NCBI GenBank assembly: GCA_903928915.1
Contig: CAIYSL010000021.1
Coordinates: 1 to 42,395, forward strand
Direction: 5' to 3'
DNA: 42,395 nucleotides
Source: an uncultured Syntrophobacterales bacterium
Lineage (GTDB): Bacteria; Desulfobacterota; Syntrophia; Syntrophales; UBA5619
Position numbers and translations under genes: made by a program. The notes under the pieces were generated by a model. That model had not been told where the DNA came from. It worked only from the letters and a program-made list of their open reading frames with translations, and made no database searches. Positions 24,644 to 34,434 of the stretch are shown in pieces; the stretch's first letter is position 1; every line of letters begins with the position of its first letter.

Positions 24644-25393
24644 TCAATGAATCCGGCTGAGCACATCCGGACCCTGTTCCGTGATCGCCACGGAATGTTC
24701 GAAATGGGCGGAAAGCTTACCGTCCTCCGTGACTACGGTCCACCCGTCGGGGAGGATCTTCACCCGGTAGCTTCCCTGATTCACCATCGGCTCAATCGCC
24801 AGGACCATCCCCGGCTTGAGCTCGATCCCCCGTCCCCGGACGCCGAAATTCGGTATCTGCGGGTCCTCGTGGAGGCTCCTGCCGATCCCGTGTCCCACGA
24901 AGTCCCGGACGACGGAAAATCCGGCCTCTTCCACCCGCTGCTGAACCGCAGCGGAGACATCTCCCAGCCGGTTGCCCGCCCTGGCCTGACCGATCGCGTC
25001 GGCGAGGCTCGCCTCGGTCACCGCGAGCAGGCGCTCGGCCTCGGGGGATACCGCACCCACCGCGACGGTTATCGCCGCATCGCCGAAAAACCCCTTATAG
25101 TTGACGCCGAAGTCGAGGCCCAGGATATCCCCCGCGACAAGCGGCCGCTCGGAGGGCATCCCGTGGACCACTTCGCTGTTGAGCGATACGCACAGCGCGT
25201 AGGGATAGCCCCGGTACCCCTTGAACGCGGGTTTCACCCGCCGCTTGCGGGAGAGCCGCTCGCTCAGCTCGTCGAGCTCGCGCGTAGTAACCCCCGGCCG
25301 GACCCGTTCCCGCAACTCCCTCAGGATCTCCGCGACGATCAGATTGCTCGTCCGCAGCTTCTCAATCTCATCGGGCAGTTTCAGGATAACCAT
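24644..25393 (-). CDS. map: Methionine aminopeptidase, type I
   Basis: A 249-residue type I MetAP that removes the initiator Met. The pita-bread metal ligands are visible: Asp residues in LGLDFGVNYKGFFGDAA, His in GHGIGRSLHEDP, and Glu in LAIEPM and AHFEHSVAIT, plus the substrate His in VVHGMPS. The ATG at 25393 (VILKLPDEIEKLR) gives the usual N-terminus. An ATG at 25426 overlapping the secY stop is an alternative. adk, which often separates secY and map, is absent. Confidence 0.97.
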   Translation of the reverse strand: MVILKLPDEIEKLRTSNLIVAEILRELRERVRPGVTTRELDELSERLSRKRRVKPAFKGYRGYPYALCVSLNSEVVHGMPSERPLVAGDILGLDFGVNYKGFFGDAAITVAVGAVSPEAERLLAVTEASLADAIGQARAGNRLGDVSAAVQQRVEEAGFSVVRDFVGHGIGRSLHEDPQIPNFGVRGRGIELKPGMVLAIEPMVNQGSYRVKILPDGWTVVTEDGKLSAHFEHSVAITEQGPDVLSRIH

Positions 25394-25425
25394 GCCAATG
25401 ATCCCGGCGCCCTCCCGGCGCACCA

Positions 25426-26733
25426 TCACCGCCGCCTGGCGATTTTTCCCTTCTTCATGAACCCTTCATACTGCCTCGTCAGCAGATGGGTCTCGATCTG
25501 CCCCGCCGTATCCAGGGCGACGCCCACGACGATCAGCAGGGCCGTGCCCCCGAAATAGAAGGGCACATTGAAGTAGCTAATCAGGATGCTGGGCAGCACG
25601 CATACGGCGGAGACATACACGGCTCCTCCGAAGGTCAGCCGGGTCAGGACCTCGTCGATGTAGTCGGCCGTCTTTTTTCCCGGCCGGATCCCGGGGACGT
25701 ATCCCCCGTACTTCCGCATGTTGTCGGCCACGTCCACGGGGTTGAAGGTCACCGCCGTGTAGAAGAAGCAGAAAAAGACGATGAAGGCCACGTACAGGAG
25801 CTCGTACCCGACCCGCCCGGGGATCAGCGCATCGGCGATCGACTTCATCCAGGGATGCGGGATGAAATTGGCGATCGTCGCCGGAAACATGATGATCGAC
25901 GAGGCGAAGATCGGCGGGATGACCCCGGCGGAGTTCACCTTCAACGGGAGATGCGTCGACTGCCCGCCGTACATCTTCCGCCCGACCACCCGCTTGGCAT
26001 ACTGCACGGGGATCCTCCGCTGGCCGCTCTCCACGAACACGATCACCCCGACTACCCCGACCATCAGGAGGATCAGGATGATGATGAAAAAGATCCCCAT
26101 CTCCCCCGCCGCCAGGAGCTGGAAGGTGTTGATGATCGCCTCCGGTCCGCGGCAGACGATACCCGCGAAGATGATCAGCGAGATGCCGTTGCCGATCCCC
26201 TTTTCGGTGATCTGTTCGCCCAGCCACATGATGAACGCCGTTCCCGCCGTCAGCGTAATCACGGTCATCAGGCGGAACGCCCAGCCGGTATTGATGACGA
26301 TCGAAGCCCCGCTCGGTCCCGCCATGTTTTCCAGCCCGATGGCGATCCCGAACCCCTGGATGAGGCTCAGCCCCACCGTCCCGTAGCGGGTGTACTGGGT
26401 GATCTTCCTCCGGCCGGCCTCCCCCTCCTTGGAAAGCTTCTCCAGGTAGGGTACGGCCACGGTCAGGAGCTGAAGGATGATCGAGGCGCTGATGTAGGGC
26501 ATGATCCCCAGTGCGAACACGGACAGATTGCTGAGCGCGCCGCCGGCGAACATGTCGAACAGCCCGAGGAGCGACCCCTTGGCCTGCTCAAAAAAAGCCG
26601 CCAGCGCCGCCGTATCGATCCCCGGTGTGGGAACGTGCGCACCGATCCGGTAGACGGCCAGCAACAGGAAGGTAAAGAGGATCCTCTTCTGAAGCTCCGG
26701 TATCTTGGAGATATTCTTTAAGCCTTCTAGCAA
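25426..26733 (-). CDS. secY: SecY preprotein translocase subunit
   Basis: A 435-residue, ten-helix inner-membrane channel of the Sec translocon. It opens [17 protein letters not shown] with the first helix behind it; [15 protein letters not shown] is the second helix and the [18 protein letters not shown] loop is characteristic. The start is a TTG two bases after the rplO stop with a GAGG site nine bases before it. Position after rplO is standard. Confidence 0.98.
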   Translation of the reverse strand: MLEGLKNISKIPELQKRILFTFLLLAVYRIGAHVPTPGIDTAALAAFFEQAKGSLLGLFDMFAGGALSNLSVFALGIMPYISASIILQLLTVAVPYLEKLSKEGEAGRRKITQYTRYGTVGLSLIQGFGIAIGLENMAGPSGASIVINTGWAFRLMTVITLTAGTAFIMWLGEQITEKGIGNGISLIIFAGIVCRGPEAIINTFQLLAAGEMGIFFIIILILLMVGVVGVIVFVESGQRRIPVQYAKRVVGRKMYGGQSTHLPLKVNSAGVIPPIFASSIIMFPATIANFIPHPWMKSIADALIPGRVGYELLYVAFIVFFCFFYTAVTFNPVDVADNMRKYGGYVPGIRPGKKTADYIDEVLTRLTFGGAVYVSAVCVLPSILISYFNVPFYFGGTALLIVVGVALDTAGQIETHLLTRQYEGFMKKGKIARRR

Positions 26734-26734
26734 G

Positions 26735-27178
26735 TCAGCTTACCTCGAGAATTCTGCCGCCCGCGGCCTCTATCTTCGCCCGCGCCGCTTCACTCACCAT
26801 TTCCACCTTCAGCGAGAGCGCAAACCCGATCTCGCCCCGCCCGAGCACCTTCACCCCATCCGCCTTGCGCGTCACAAGACCAGTAGTGAGCAGCACCTCC
26901 CGATCGACGACGGTCCCTTCCGGAAACCGCTTCAGCTGGTCGATGTTGACCGTGGCGATGATCCGTTTCATCGGATTCTTGAATCCCCGCTTGGGCAGCC
27001 TCCGGGCCAGCGGCATCTGCCCGCCCTCGAAGTTCGGACGGACACTGTGTCCCGAACGGGCATTCTGCCCCTTCGCCCCCTTTCCCGCCGTCCCTCCGTG
27101 TCCCGAGCCGTCACCCCGACCGACCCGCTTTCGCTTCTTTCTCGAACCTTCCGGCGGTCTCAACGTAGCCAGATTCAT
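26735..27178 (-). CDS. rplO: 50S ribosomal protein L15
   Basis: A 147-residue L15. The Gly/Arg-rich N-terminal tail ([20 protein letters not shown]) and [17 protein letters not shown] are diagnostic. The start overlaps the rpmD stop by four bases (ATGA). Confidence 0.98.
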   Translation of the reverse strand: MNLATLRPPEGSRKKRKRVGRGDGSGHGGTAGKGAKGQNARSGHSVRPNFEGGQMPLARRLPKRGFKNPMKRIIATVNIDQLKRFPEGTVVDREVLLTTGLVTRKADGVKVLGRGEIGFALSLKVEMVSEAARAKIEAAGGRILEVS

Positions 27179-27372
27179 TTCCCGCTCCCCTCAACTTCTA
27201 CCGCAGTCACCAGATGCACAACCTTGCGGACCATGCCGCGAACTTCGGGCGTGTCGTTCAGGATCACCGTCCTGTTGATCTTACCCAATCCCATCCCGCG
27301 GAGGACCTTGCGCTGCGCCTCGGGTCTGCCGATGTAGCTCTTAACCTGCGTGATCTTCAGCATCTTTTCCAC
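27175..27372 (-). CDS. rpmD: 50S ribosomal protein L30
   Basis: A 65-residue L30. [20 protein letters not shown] and [19 protein letters not shown] define the family. I chose the GTG at 27372 because GGAGAGG lies eight bases upstream and the length fits; the GTG at 27381 would add three residues. It overlaps rplO by four bases. Confidence 0.93.
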   Translation of the reverse strand: MEKMLKITQVKSYIGRPEAQRKVLRGMGLGKINRTVILNDTPEVRGMVRKVVHLVTAVEVEGSGK

Positions 27373-27390
27373 AACCGCCACCTCTCCGCG

Positions 27391-27870
27391 TTAATTCTCG
27401 ATTGCGCCCTTGCCCCTGGCCGCGGAGATGTCCCCCGGCGCCCGCAGTTGCCCAAGCCCTTCGATGGTCGCCTTGACCAGGTTGTGCGGGTTGTGCGATC
27501 CGAGGCACTTCGTCAGGATGTTGTGAACCCCCGCCACCTCGAGCACCGCCCTGACCGCGCCACCGGCAATCAGCCCGGTACCCTCGGAAGCCGGCTTCAG
27601 CAATACCTTCCCGGCGCCGTAATGGCCGATGACGCCGTAGGGGATCGTCCGGTTTTCTATGGCAACCTTGATCATCGCCTTCTTTGCCTGCTCCATCCCC
27701 TTCCGGATCGCCTCCGGAACTTCATGGGCCTTCCCCAATCCGGCGCCGACGGAGCCTTTCCCGTCGCCGACCACGACCACGGCGCTGAACCGAAAGCGAC
27801 GCCCGCCCTTGACGACCTTGGCCGTCCTGTTTATCGCAATCACCCTGTCGAGAAGTTCCAACTCTTCCAT
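27391..27870 (-). CDS. rpsE: 30S ribosomal protein S5
   Basis: A 159-residue S5, important for decoding accuracy. The double-stranded RNA-binding-like N-terminus ([20 protein letters not shown]) and [20 protein letters not shown] are diagnostic. Order rplR-rpsE-rpmD is standard. Confidence 0.98.
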   Translation of the reverse strand: MEELELLDRVIAINRTAKVVKGGRRFRFSAVVVVGDGKGSVGAGLGKAHEVPEAIRKGMEQAKKAMIKVAIENRTIPYGVIGHYGAGKVLLKPASEGTGLIAGGAVRAVLEVAGVHNILTKCLGSHNPHNLVKATIEGLGQLRAPGDISAARGKGAIEN

Positions 27871-27917
27871 AGTTTCTTACTTTCCCCAGATCATGCCTGT
27901 TCTGTCGCTGACGCGGG

Positions 27918-28280
27918 CTAGAAATTCAGTCCCGCTTCCCTCGCGCCGTCTGCTAAGGCCTTGACGCGCCCATGGTAGAGAAACCGGCCGCGGTCGAATA
28001 CGCAATCCCGGATGCCGGCCTCCTGGAGCCGCTTCGCCAGCAGCTTCCCCACCGCACGGGCCACGTCGCTCTTGTTGCCGGCCGGGGAGCTCCCCAGCTC
28101 CTTGCTGAGCGTGGACGCCTCGGCAAGGGTCCTGCCCGCGTCGTCGGCGATTGCCTGGACGTAGATATGCGCGGCAGACCTGAACACGGAAAGGCGCGGC
28201 CGCTGCTCGGTCCCGAATACCTTCCCTCTGACCCGTTTCTTTCGCTTCGCTCTGATCTTCTCGATTCGCTTCGTCGCCAC
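27918..28280 (-). CDS. rplR: 50S ribosomal protein L18
   Basis: A 120-residue L18, a 5S rRNA-binding protein. [18 protein letters not shown] and [20 protein letters not shown] are family hallmarks. The start is GTG. A stable hairpin lies in the gap to rplF. Confidence 0.98.
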   Translation of the reverse strand: MATKRIEKIRAKRKKRVRGKVFGTEQRPRLSVFRSAAHIYVQAIADDAGRTLAEASTLSKELGSSPAGNKSDVARAVGKLLAKRLQEAGIRDCVFDRGRFLYHGRVKALADGAREAGLNF

Positions 28281-28304
28281 TGTCCTACCCCTTCCGGAGG
28301 CATG

Positions 28305-28320
28305 TCCGCCCGCAGGCGGA
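28305..28320 (-). repeat. UNCG-type tetraloop hairpin between rplF and rplR
   Basis: A perfect 6-bp stem TCCGCC/GGCGGA closes a TGCG loop when read on the minus (mRNA) strand. This is a C(UNCG)G tetraloop, an unusually stable RNA fold, in the 53-base gap between two spc-operon genes. It has no T-run, so RNA processing or stability is a more likely role than termination. It also resembles short dispersed palindromic repeats. Confidence 0.6.
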
Positions 28321-28333
28321 GCTCGCCCGAGAC

Positions 28334-28873
28334 TTAAGCCCCTACCGACTTACCGACCTTCCGTCTGATCTGCTCGCCCGCGTACTTTATCCCCTTGCCC
28401 TTGTACGGTTCCGGCTTCTTCAGGGCGCGGATCTCCGCGGCGACGCGGCCCACCAGCTGCTTGTCGATGCCCGATACGGCGATGTTGACCTGCTTGTCCA
28501 CCTTAATCTGCACACCCGCGGGGATCGCGTACTCCACGGGAGCGGAGAATCCCACCACCAGCTTCAGGGTGTTGCTCGCCACCTCGGCGCGGTATCCCAC
28601 CCCGGATATCTCGAGGGTCTTCTCGAATCCGCTCGAAACCCCCGTGACCATGTTGGCGATCAGCGTCCTGACCAGACCGTGATACGACCGTTCCCTCCGG
28701 CCGTCGGAGGGCCGCTTGACCTCCACCACCTTGTCACCCAGCACCACATCGACCCCCTTGGGCACGTCCAGGGACAGCCTCCCCTTGGGGCCTTCGACCT
28801 TCAACATGGACTGATCCCGGCTGATCTTGACGCCAGCGGGAATTGCCACGGGCATTTTACCGATTCTTGACAT
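28334..28873 (-). CDS. rplF: 50S ribosomal protein L6
   Basis: A 179-residue L6 with two alike domains near the factor-binding site. [16 protein letters not shown] opens the protein, and [20 protein letters not shown] closes it. The ATG at 28873 is the family start; an open extension to 28942 overlaps rpsH and is not conserved. Confidence 0.98.
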   Translation of the reverse strand: MSRIGKMPVAIPAGVKISRDQSMLKVEGPKGRLSLDVPKGVDVVLGDKVVEVKRPSDGRRERSYHGLVRTLIANMVTGVSSGFEKTLEISGVGYRAEVASNTLKLVVGFSAPVEYAIPAGVQIKVDKQVNIAVSGIDKQLVGRVAAEIRALKKPEPYKGKGIKYAGEQIRRKVGKSVGA

Positions 28874-28913
28874 GAGGCTCTTCTCCCGATTCCCCGATCC
28901 TGTTACTCGTTTT

Positions 28914-29315
28914 CTACCATACGTTGCAGAGCAGCTCTCCACCCAGGCTCAACTCCCGGGCCTCCTTGTCGGTCATGACACCCTTGGACGTGGAAAGGAT
29001 GGATATGCCATAGCCGTTGAGCACCTTGGGGATCTTCTCGCTCTTCACATACACCCGCCTGCCCGGCTTGCTTACCCGCTCGATGCCGGTGATGACGGTC
29101 CGTCTGGCGTCGGGATACTTCAGGTACAGCCGCAGGACTTCATGGCCGCGGGTGTCCTTCTTCAGGTCGTAGCCGCTCAGGTACCCTGACTTCTTCAACA
29201 CCTTTGCCATGTTCAGGTTGATGCGGGAGCTCACCACGTCCACGCTCTTGAAACGCACGCGGCTTCCGTTTCTGATTCGGGTGAGCATATCTGCGATCGG
29301 ATCGGTCATACTCAT
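28914..29315 (-). CDS. rpsH: 30S ribosomal protein S8
   Basis: A 133-residue S8, the E. coli spc-operon translational repressor. MTDPIADMLTRIRNG at the start and GISILSTSKGVMTDKEAR are diagnostic. The ATG at 29315 has AAGGAG seven bases upstream; a second ATG two codons in is possible. Confidence 0.98.
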   Translation of the reverse strand: MSMTDPIADMLTRIRNGSRVRFKSVDVVSSRINLNMAKVLKKSGYLSGYDLKKDTRGHEVLRLYLKYPDARRTVITGIERVSKPGRRVYVKSEKIPKVLNGYGISILSTSKGVMTDKEARELSLGGELLCNVW

Positions 29316-29355
29316 AGTACTGCTCCTTCAATTATCCCTGCCGGGCCAATTCTTC

Positions 29356-29541
29356 CTACCAGCTCGATTTGATGACACCGGGGATCTCCCCCTTCAGAGA
29401 AAGGTTCCTGAGGCAAATACGACACATATCAAATTTCCGATAATAGGCCCGCGGCCGTCCGCAAATCGGACACCGGTTGTAGCTCCTCACCGAAAACTTC
29501 GGTTTTCTGTTTGACTTCACGATCAACGATGTCTTTGCCAC
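29356..29541 (-). CDS. rpsN: 30S ribosomal protein S14, type Z (zinc)
   Basis: A 61-residue short S14 with a CxxC...CxxC zinc ribbon (CPICGRPR and MCRICLR). This is the type Z form, unlike the roughly 100-residue zinc-free form in E. coli. The start is GTG at 29541 with GGGAGGG six bases upstream; the open frame above it is non-conserved. Confidence 0.97.
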   Translation of the reverse strand: MAKTSLIVKSNRKPKFSVRSYNRCPICGRPRAYYRKFDMCRICLRNLSLKGEIPGVIKSSW

Positions 29542-29634
29542 GTGCAACCCTCCCGAGATGACTCCCTCTCCACTTCTTTCCTGATCGCTGCCGACCGTAC
29601 CCACACGAATCTGCCGGCCTGAGCGGTCCGGGAC

Positions 29635-30183
29635 CTACGCCGCGCCGGTCCTAAACGGCATTCCCAGCAGCTTCAGCAGCTGCCGCGCCTCCTCATCGGT
29701 CTTGGCGGTGGTGACGATGGCGATGTTCATGCCCCTGACCTTTTCCACCTTATCGTACTCGATCTCCGGGAAGATGATCTGTTCCTTCAACCCGAGCGAG
29801 AAGTTCCCGCTCCCGTCGAAAGATTTCGACGGAATCCCCCGGAAATCCCGGACCCGCGGGAGTGCAACGCTGACCAAGCGGTCGAAGAATTCGTACATCC
29901 GATCCTTGCGCAGGGTCACGCAACAGCCGATGGACATGCCCTGGCGGAGCTTGAAGGTCGCGATCGATTTTCGTGCCTTCGTGATCACCGGCTTCTGTCC
30001 GACAATCGTGGTCAGCTCCTGCACGGCGCTGTCGAGCACCTTGACGTTCTGGATCGCCTCCCCCAGCCCCATGTTGACGACGATCTTTACCAATCCGGGC
30101 ACTTCCATCGGATTTTTGTAGCCGAACTCCTTGACGAGTGCGGGAACAACTTCCTTCTTGTAGTACTCTCTTAGTCTTGCCAT
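29635..30183 (-). CDS. rplE: 50S ribosomal protein L5
   Basis: A 182-residue L5, a 5S rRNA binder that contacts P-site tRNA. Segments [17 protein letters not shown] and [19 protein letters not shown] are diagnostic, followed by [18 protein letters not shown]. The ATG at 30183 gives the family N-terminus; the longer open frame overlaps rplX. Confidence 0.98.
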   Translation of the reverse strand: MARLREYYKKEVVPALVKEFGYKNPMEVPGLVKIVVNMGLGEAIQNVKVLDSAVQELTTIVGQKPVITKARKSIATFKLRQGMSIGCCVTLRKDRMYEFFDRLVSVALPRVRDFRGIPSKSFDGSGNFSLGLKEQIIFPEIEYDKVEKVRGMNIAIVTTAKTDEEARQLLKLLGMPFRTGAA

Positions 30184-30194
30184 CTCATCCCAGC

Positions 30195-30515
30195 CTATGC
30201 ATCCAACGTTTCGTGACACTTCGCGCAGACACGCGCCTTTTTCCCATCGTCCAGGATCTTGTACCCGATCCGAACACCGGTACCGCATTTATCGCAGAGA
30301 TACATCACATTGGAAACATGGATCGGCCCTTCCTTCTCGACGATCCCGCCCTTCCCTTTTGCGTCGGGCCGTTTGTGTCTCTTGATAAGGTTGATCTTTT
30401 CGACGATGACCCGTTGTTTGTCGGGGATCGTGCTCATGATCTTGCCCGTCTTGCCCTTCTCTTTGCCGGCAATGACCTTTACGGTATCCCCTTTTTTCAA
30501 GCGCTTTTCCTGCAT
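30195..30515 (-). CDS. rplX: 50S ribosomal protein L24
   Basis: A 106-residue L24, an assembly initiator. The KOW motif is [21 protein letters not shown] pair of CxxC motifs near the C-terminus (CDKC, then CAKC) suggests a zinc site found in many but not all L24 proteins. The ATG at 30515 follows a GTG at 30518; the ATG is preferred. Confidence 0.97.
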   Translation of the reverse strand: MQEKRLKKGDTVKVIAGKEKGKTGKIMSTIPDKQRVIVEKINLIKRHKRPDAKGKGGIVEKEGPIHVSNVMYLCDKCGTGVRIGYKILDDGKKARVCAKCHETLDA

Positions 30516-30551
30516 CACCTGTATTCCTCAGTCGTTCCTGTTCGTGAGTCC

Positions 30552-30920
30552 CTATAACACCTCGGGCGCCAGCGATACGATCTTCATGAACTGCTTCGCG
30601 CGGAGTTCGCGCGCCACCGGCCCGAAGATACGCGTGCCGACCGGTTCCATCTGATTCGTGATGAGAACGGCGGAATTATCGTCGAACTTGAGGTATGACC
30701 CGTCGGGTCTGCGCACCTCCTTGACGGTCCTGACGACCACGGCCTTCATCACGTCGCCCTTCTTGACCTTCGAGTTCGGAAGGGCCTCCTTGACGGCGAT
30801 GACGATCACGTCACCAAGGCTGGCGTATCTTCTCTTCGATCCCCCCAGAACCTTGATGCAGGCGACCTTCCTGGCGCCGGAATTATCCGCTACGTTCAAC
30901 ACGGTCTGCATCTGAATCAT
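30552..30920 (-). CDS. rplN: 50S ribosomal protein L14
   Basis: A 122-residue L14. [19 protein letters not shown] is the invariant N-terminus, and [20 protein letters not shown] the C-terminal signature. A 97-base gap lies upstream (to rpsQ), where the E. coli S10 and spc operons also divide. I found no clear promoter there. Confidence 0.98.
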   Translation of the reverse strand: MIQMQTVLNVADNSGARKVACIKVLGGSKRRYASLGDVIVIAVKEALPNSKVKKGDVMKAVVVRTVKEVRRPDGSYLKFDDNSAVLITNQMEPVGTRIFGPVARELRAKQFMKIVSLAPEVL

Positions 30921-31017
30921 AGTACCACCCCATTAAGCTGACGGTTCGTATCCGGCGACGAGAGAGCGTTACCAGCCGCCAGTCGGCGACCGCCGTCAAC
31001 CCTGCGCCAAAAGCGAT

Positions 31018-31275
31018 CTACACTGCCTTTTCCAGTATCTCCAGCATCCGCCACCGCTTATCCCGGCTGAGCGGACGTGATTCGATGATCAGGACCTTGT
31101 CCCCGACCTTGCAGCTGTTCTGCTCATCGTGCGCTTTGTACTTGACGTACCGCTTGATGTACTTGTGGAACACCGCATGCTTTACGAGCCGCTCCGCCCG
31201 GACCACGATCGTCTTATCCATGTTGCTGCTGACCACGACCCCTTTGATCGTGACCTTGTTACTGCGCTGTTCCAC
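31018..31275 (-). CDS. rpsQ: 30S ribosomal protein S17
   Basis: An 85-residue S17, a primary 16S rRNA-binding OB-fold protein. KGVVVSSNMDKTIVV and HDEQNSCKVGDKVLIIESRP are diagnostic. The start is GTG at 31275, fixed by GGAGG six bases upstream, and overlaps the end of rpmC by 17 bases. Confidence 0.97.
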   Translation of the reverse strand: MEQRSNKVTIKGVVVSSNMDKTIVVRAERLVKHAVFHKYIKRYVKYKAHDEQNSCKVGDKVLIIESRPLSRDKRWRMLEILEKAV

Positions 31276-31465
31276 GAGCCACCTCCTTTTCGACCAGGAC
31301 CGTTTTGATACGGGCAATATCCCTGCGAAGGCGGCCCAGCACGGCAGGAGAATCGAGCTGCCCGGCGGCATGGCGCAGACGGAGCCGGAACAGCTCCTCC
31401 ACGAGTTCCCTGTTCTTCTGCTGCAATTCGTCGGTGCTCAGGTCTCTGACCTCTTTAATCTTCAT
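31259..31465 (-). CDS. rpmC: 50S ribosomal protein L29
   Basis: A 68-residue helical-hairpin L29 located at the peptide exit tunnel. It reads [17 protein letters not shown] and then [16 protein letters not shown]. The ATG at 31465 lies inside the 3' end of rplP (11-base overlap), and its own end overlaps rpsQ. Confidence 0.97.
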   Translation of the reverse strand: MKIKEVRDLSTDELQQKNRELVEELFRLRLRHAAGQLDSPAVLGRLRRDIARIKTVLVEKEVARGTAQ

Positions 31466-31877
31466 CAGACATCTCCCTCGCAAGAAACTTGGTGCCGATC
31501 GGAAGCTTGTGCGCCGCCAGATTGAAGGCCTCCACGGCGGTCTCTTTCGACACTCCCTCGATCTCGTACAGCACCACGCCCGGCTTGATCACCGCCACCC
31601 ACTCCTCCGGGGCGCCCTTTCCCTTTCCCATACGGGTTTCGGCGGGCTTCTTCGTTATCGACTTGTGCGGGAAAATCCTGATCCATATTTTTCCGCCGCG
31701 CTTCACATGGCGCGTCATCGCCACGCGCGCCGCTTCGATCTGTCGTGCAGTGATCCAGCCGCACTCGGTCGCCTGAAGGGCGTACTCACCGAAGGCCACG
31801 CTGTTGCCCCGCGTCGCCTTGCCGCTCATCCGGCCCCTCTGCAACTTTCTGAACTTGACTCTCTTCGGCATTAACAT
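31455..31877 (-). CDS. rplP: 50S ribosomal protein L16
   Basis: A 140-residue L16 near the A-site t[20 protein letters not shown] opens the protein as in E. coli (MLQPKR), which favours the ATG at 31877 over 31871. [21 protein letters not shown] is the other hallmark (first part cited). Overlaps rpmC by 11 bases. Confidence 0.98.
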   Translation of the reverse strand: MLMPKRVKFRKLQRGRMSGKATRGNSVAFGEYALQATECGWITARQIEAARVAMTRHVKRGGKIWIRIFPHKSITKKPAETRMGKGKGAPEEWVAVIKPGVVLYEIEGVSKETAVEAFNLAAHKLPIGTKFLAREMSDED

Positions 31878-31947
31878 CGTTCACAACCCCACCGTAGCTG
31901 ACCTATCCGTATGCTTCGCTCCGGGCTCATCGACTCCCGGAGGGATC

Positions 31948-32595
31948 CTATTTTGCAGCCTCTTTCCTGCCCGACAACACTTCCCCGTGGAATATCAGCA
32001 CCTTCACGCCGATCAGGCCGTAGGCGGTGTTCGCCTCCGTGAACCCGCAATCGATATCGGCCCGGAGCGTATGCAGCGGCACCCGTCCCTCCCGGTACCA
32101 CTCCGACCGGGCCATTTCGGCGCCGCCCAGCCTGCCGGCGCAGTTGACTCGGATCCCCTTCGCACCGAACTTCATCGCCGCGGTCACGCACTTCTTCATC
32201 GCCCGGCGGAAGGCGACGCGCCGCTCGAGCTGCTGGGCTACATTCTCGGCGACCAGTTGGGCGTCGATCTCCGGCTTGCGGACTTCGAGGATGTTGATGA
32301 TCACCTCACCCGAGGTGATCGCCTCGAGATCTTTTTTCAGCTTCTCGATCTCGGATCCCTTTTTCCCGATGATGATCCCCGGGCGGGCCGCATGGATGTT
32401 CACCTTCGCCTTGTTGGCCGCCCGCTCGATTTCTATCCTGGAGAGACCTGCGTGGTACAGCTTCTCCTTGAGGTATTTCCGGATCTTGAGGTCCTCATGA
32501 AGCAGTTCACTGTAATTCTTTTCCGAAAACCACTGCGAGTACCACGTCTTGATACCACCCAACCTTAGCCCGATCGGGTTAACCTTCTGCCCCAA
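31948..32595 (-). CDS. rpsC: 30S ribosomal protein S3
   Basis: A 215-residue S3 at the mRNA entry channel. It starts [12 protein letters not shown], has the KH-domain loop [17 protein letters not shown], and the C-terminal [20 protein letters not shown]. The start is TTG with GGAGGTG five bases upstream. A 70-base gap leads to rplP. Confidence 0.98.
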   Translation of the reverse strand: MGQKVNPIGLRLGGIKTWYSQWFSEKNYSELLHEDLKIRKYLKEKLYHAGLSRIEIERAANKAKVNIHAARPGIIIGKKGSEIEKLKKDLEAITSGEVIINILEVRKPEIDAQLVAENVAQQLERRVAFRRAMKKCVTAAMKFGAKGIRVNCAGRLGGAEMARSEWYREGRVPLHTLRADIDCGFTEANTAYGLIGVKVLIFHGEVLSGRKEAAK

Positions 32596-32615
32596 GCTGA
32601 CACCTCCTCAACGAC

Positions 32616-32948
32616 TTACTGTTCATCCAGGACCACGGTGATATGGCTCGTCCGTTTCTTTATCGCAGCGGCTCTCCCCTGCGCCCGCGCCCGCCAGCGC
32701 TTGAGCGACGGTCCCTGGTCGACGAACACCGCCTTCACGTACAGGATCTTTTCGTCGATGTTGGGATTCTGCTTCGCATTGGCCAGCGCCGAATCGAGCG
32801 CCTTGCTCACCGGTTCCGCGGCGTACTTCCGGGTAAACTGGAGGATCTGCCGCGCCTCTTCGACCTTTTTCCCTCTGACCAGATCCACCACCAACCGCAC
32901 CTTCTGGGGCGACATCCGGATATACTTGGCTATTGCTTTTGCTTCCAT
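32616..32948 (-). CDS. rplV: 50S ribosomal protein L22
   Basis: A 110-residue L22, whose loop lines the exit tunnel. [20 protein letters not shown] and the C-terminal [20 protein letters not shown] are diagnostic. The ATG at 32948 has GGAG six bases upstream; the earlier in-frame start at 32960 is not favoured. Confidence 0.98.
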   Translation of the reverse strand: MEAKAIAKYIRMSPQKVRLVVDLVRGKKVEEARQILQFTRKYAAEPVSKALDSALANAKQNPNIDEKILYVKAVFVDQGPSLKRWRARAQGRAAAIKKRTSHITVVLDEQ

Positions 32949-33008
32949 ACCTGACTCCAAACCGCTGCGGGGTCGATCGTTCCACTCGCCCCGGTGAAGA
33001 GCGCCCGT

Positions 33009-33290
33009 TTACTTGCGCAGCTTTGTCTTACGGTCTCCCGCATGGCTGTAGAATGTCCGCGTCGGCGAAAACTCACCCAGCTTGTGGCCCACCATGTTCT
33101 CGGTGACGAACACCGGGATGAATTTCTTGCCGTTGTGCACCGCAAAGGTCTGGCCGATCAATTCGGGGGTGATGGTAGAACGGCGCGACCAGGTCTTGAT
33201 CACCGTCTTGCTCCCCGTCGCGTCCTGCCGGCGGACCTTCTCAAGAAGCCTCTCTTCGATGTATGCGCCCTTGCTGATTGATCGTGCCAC
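33009..33290 (-). CDS. rpsS: 30S ribosomal protein S19
   Basis: A 93-residue S19. [20 protein letters not shown] and [14 protein letters not shown] are family hallmarks. The start is GTG; its GAGG ribosome site lies in the last codons and stop of rplB. Confidence 0.98.
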   Translation of the reverse strand: MARSISKGAYIEERLLEKVRRQDATGSKTVIKTWSRRSTITPELIGQTFAVHNGKKFIPVFVTENMVGHKLGEFSPTRTFYSHAGDRKTKLRK

Positions 33291-33293
33291 CTT

Positions 33294-34115
33294 TTAACCT
33301 CGTCTCTTTACGATATATTTGTCGGTACTCTTGTTCGTCCGCGTCTTGTGTCCCTTCGTCGGCACCCCCCAGGGAGTACAAGGATGCCGCCCGCCGGACG
33401 ATTTCCCTTCGCCGCCGCCCATCGGATGGTCGACGGGGTTCATCACCACCCCGCGCACCTTGGGCCGCCGCCCCAGCCACCGCGACCGCCCTGCCTTGCC
33501 GATGCTCAGGTTCTCGTGGTCGATGTTGCCGACCTGGCCGATGGTCGCCTTGCACTCCATGAAGACCTTCCGGACCTCGCCGGAGGGGAGACGGACCTGG
33601 GCATACCCCGCCTCCTTGGCCATCAGCTGGCCGTAGGAGCCGGCCGACCGGATCAGCTGCCCTCCCTTGCCGACCTTCAACTCGAGGTTGTGGATCAGGG
33701 TCCCCAGCGGGATGTTCTTCAGCGGAACCGTATTGCCCGGCTTGATGTCGGCCTTGTCCCCGCTTTCCACCACGGTCCCCACCTCCATCTTGGCGGGGGC
33801 AATGATGTACCGCTTTTCACCATCGACGTAGTTCAGAAGCGCAATCCGCGACGACCGGTTGGGGTCGTATTCGATCGACGCGACTCGGGCCTGGATCTCG
33901 TCCTTGTCCCGCCGGAAATCGATCACCCGGTACCGCCGCTTGTGTCCGCCGCCGATGTGGCGGCTGGTCAGCCTGCCGTAGCAGTTGCGCCCTCCCGAAC
34001 GCTTGACGGGACGCAGGAGCCCCTTCTCGGGTTCCGCCGTGGTCAGCTCCTCGAAGTCCGAACAGGTCTGAAACCGTCGTCCCGGTGATGTCGGCTTATA
34101 CTTTTTAATTCCCAT
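33294..34115 (-). CDS. rplB: 50S ribosomal protein L2
   Basis: A 273-residue L2, required for subunit association and peptidyl-transferase assembly. [12 protein letters not shown] begins the protein and [20 protein letters not shown] is the near-invariant loop with the functionally important His. Length is normal. Confidence 0.99.
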   Translation of the reverse strand: MGIKKYKPTSPGRRFQTCSDFEELTTAEPEKGLLRPVKRSGGRNCYGRLTSRHIGGGHKRRYRVIDFRRDKDEIQARVASIEYDPNRSSRIALLNYVDGEKRYIIAPAKMEVGTVVESGDKADIKPGNTVPLKNIPLGTLIHNLELKVGKGGQLIRSAGSYGQLMAKEAGYAQVRLPSGEVRKVFMECKATIGQVGNIDHENLSIGKAGRSRWLGRRPKVRGVVMNPVDHPMGGGEGKSSGGRHPCTPWGVPTKGHKTRTNKSTDKYIVKRRG

Positions 34116-34146
34116 CCCCCGTGTACCTCACCTGTGCAATCTTAGG

Positions 34147-34434
34147 TTAAACGCCTTCTCCGATCTCAATGCGGCTCCCCGGCGCCAGGGTCACGATCGC
34201 CTTCTTCCAGGAGCGTCGCTCGCCCACTACCCGGCCCGTGCGCTTCTTCTTGCCGGGAACGTTCATCACCCGCACCTCCAGCACCTTGACCTTGAACAGC
34301 TTTTCGACGGCGCGGAGAACTTCTATCTTGTTCGCGCGCTGATCGACGCGGAAGTTGTACTGGTTCGCCGCGTCCCGAGCGATCGTGCTCTTTTCCGTGA
34401 TCAACGTCTTCTTGATGATCTGATGCAGCTCCAT
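34147..34434 (-). CDS. rplW: 50S ribosomal protein L23
   Basis: A 95-residue L23, a docking site for trigger factor and SRP at the exit tunnel. IIKKTLITEKSTIARDAANQ and NKIEVLRAVEKLFKVKV are diagnostic. The start overlaps the rplD stop by one base (TAATG). Confidence 0.97.
   Translation of the reverse strand: MELHQIIKKTLITEKSTIARDAANQYNFRVDQRANKIEVLRAVEKLFKVKVLEVRVMNVPGKKKRTGRVVGERRSWKKAIVTLAPGSRIEIGEGV

Noticed and set aside
30921-31017. Possible promoter between rpsQ and rplN (TTGACG seen on the minus strand).
   Set aside because: No -10 box at acceptable spacing; the nearest candidate is 22 bases away.
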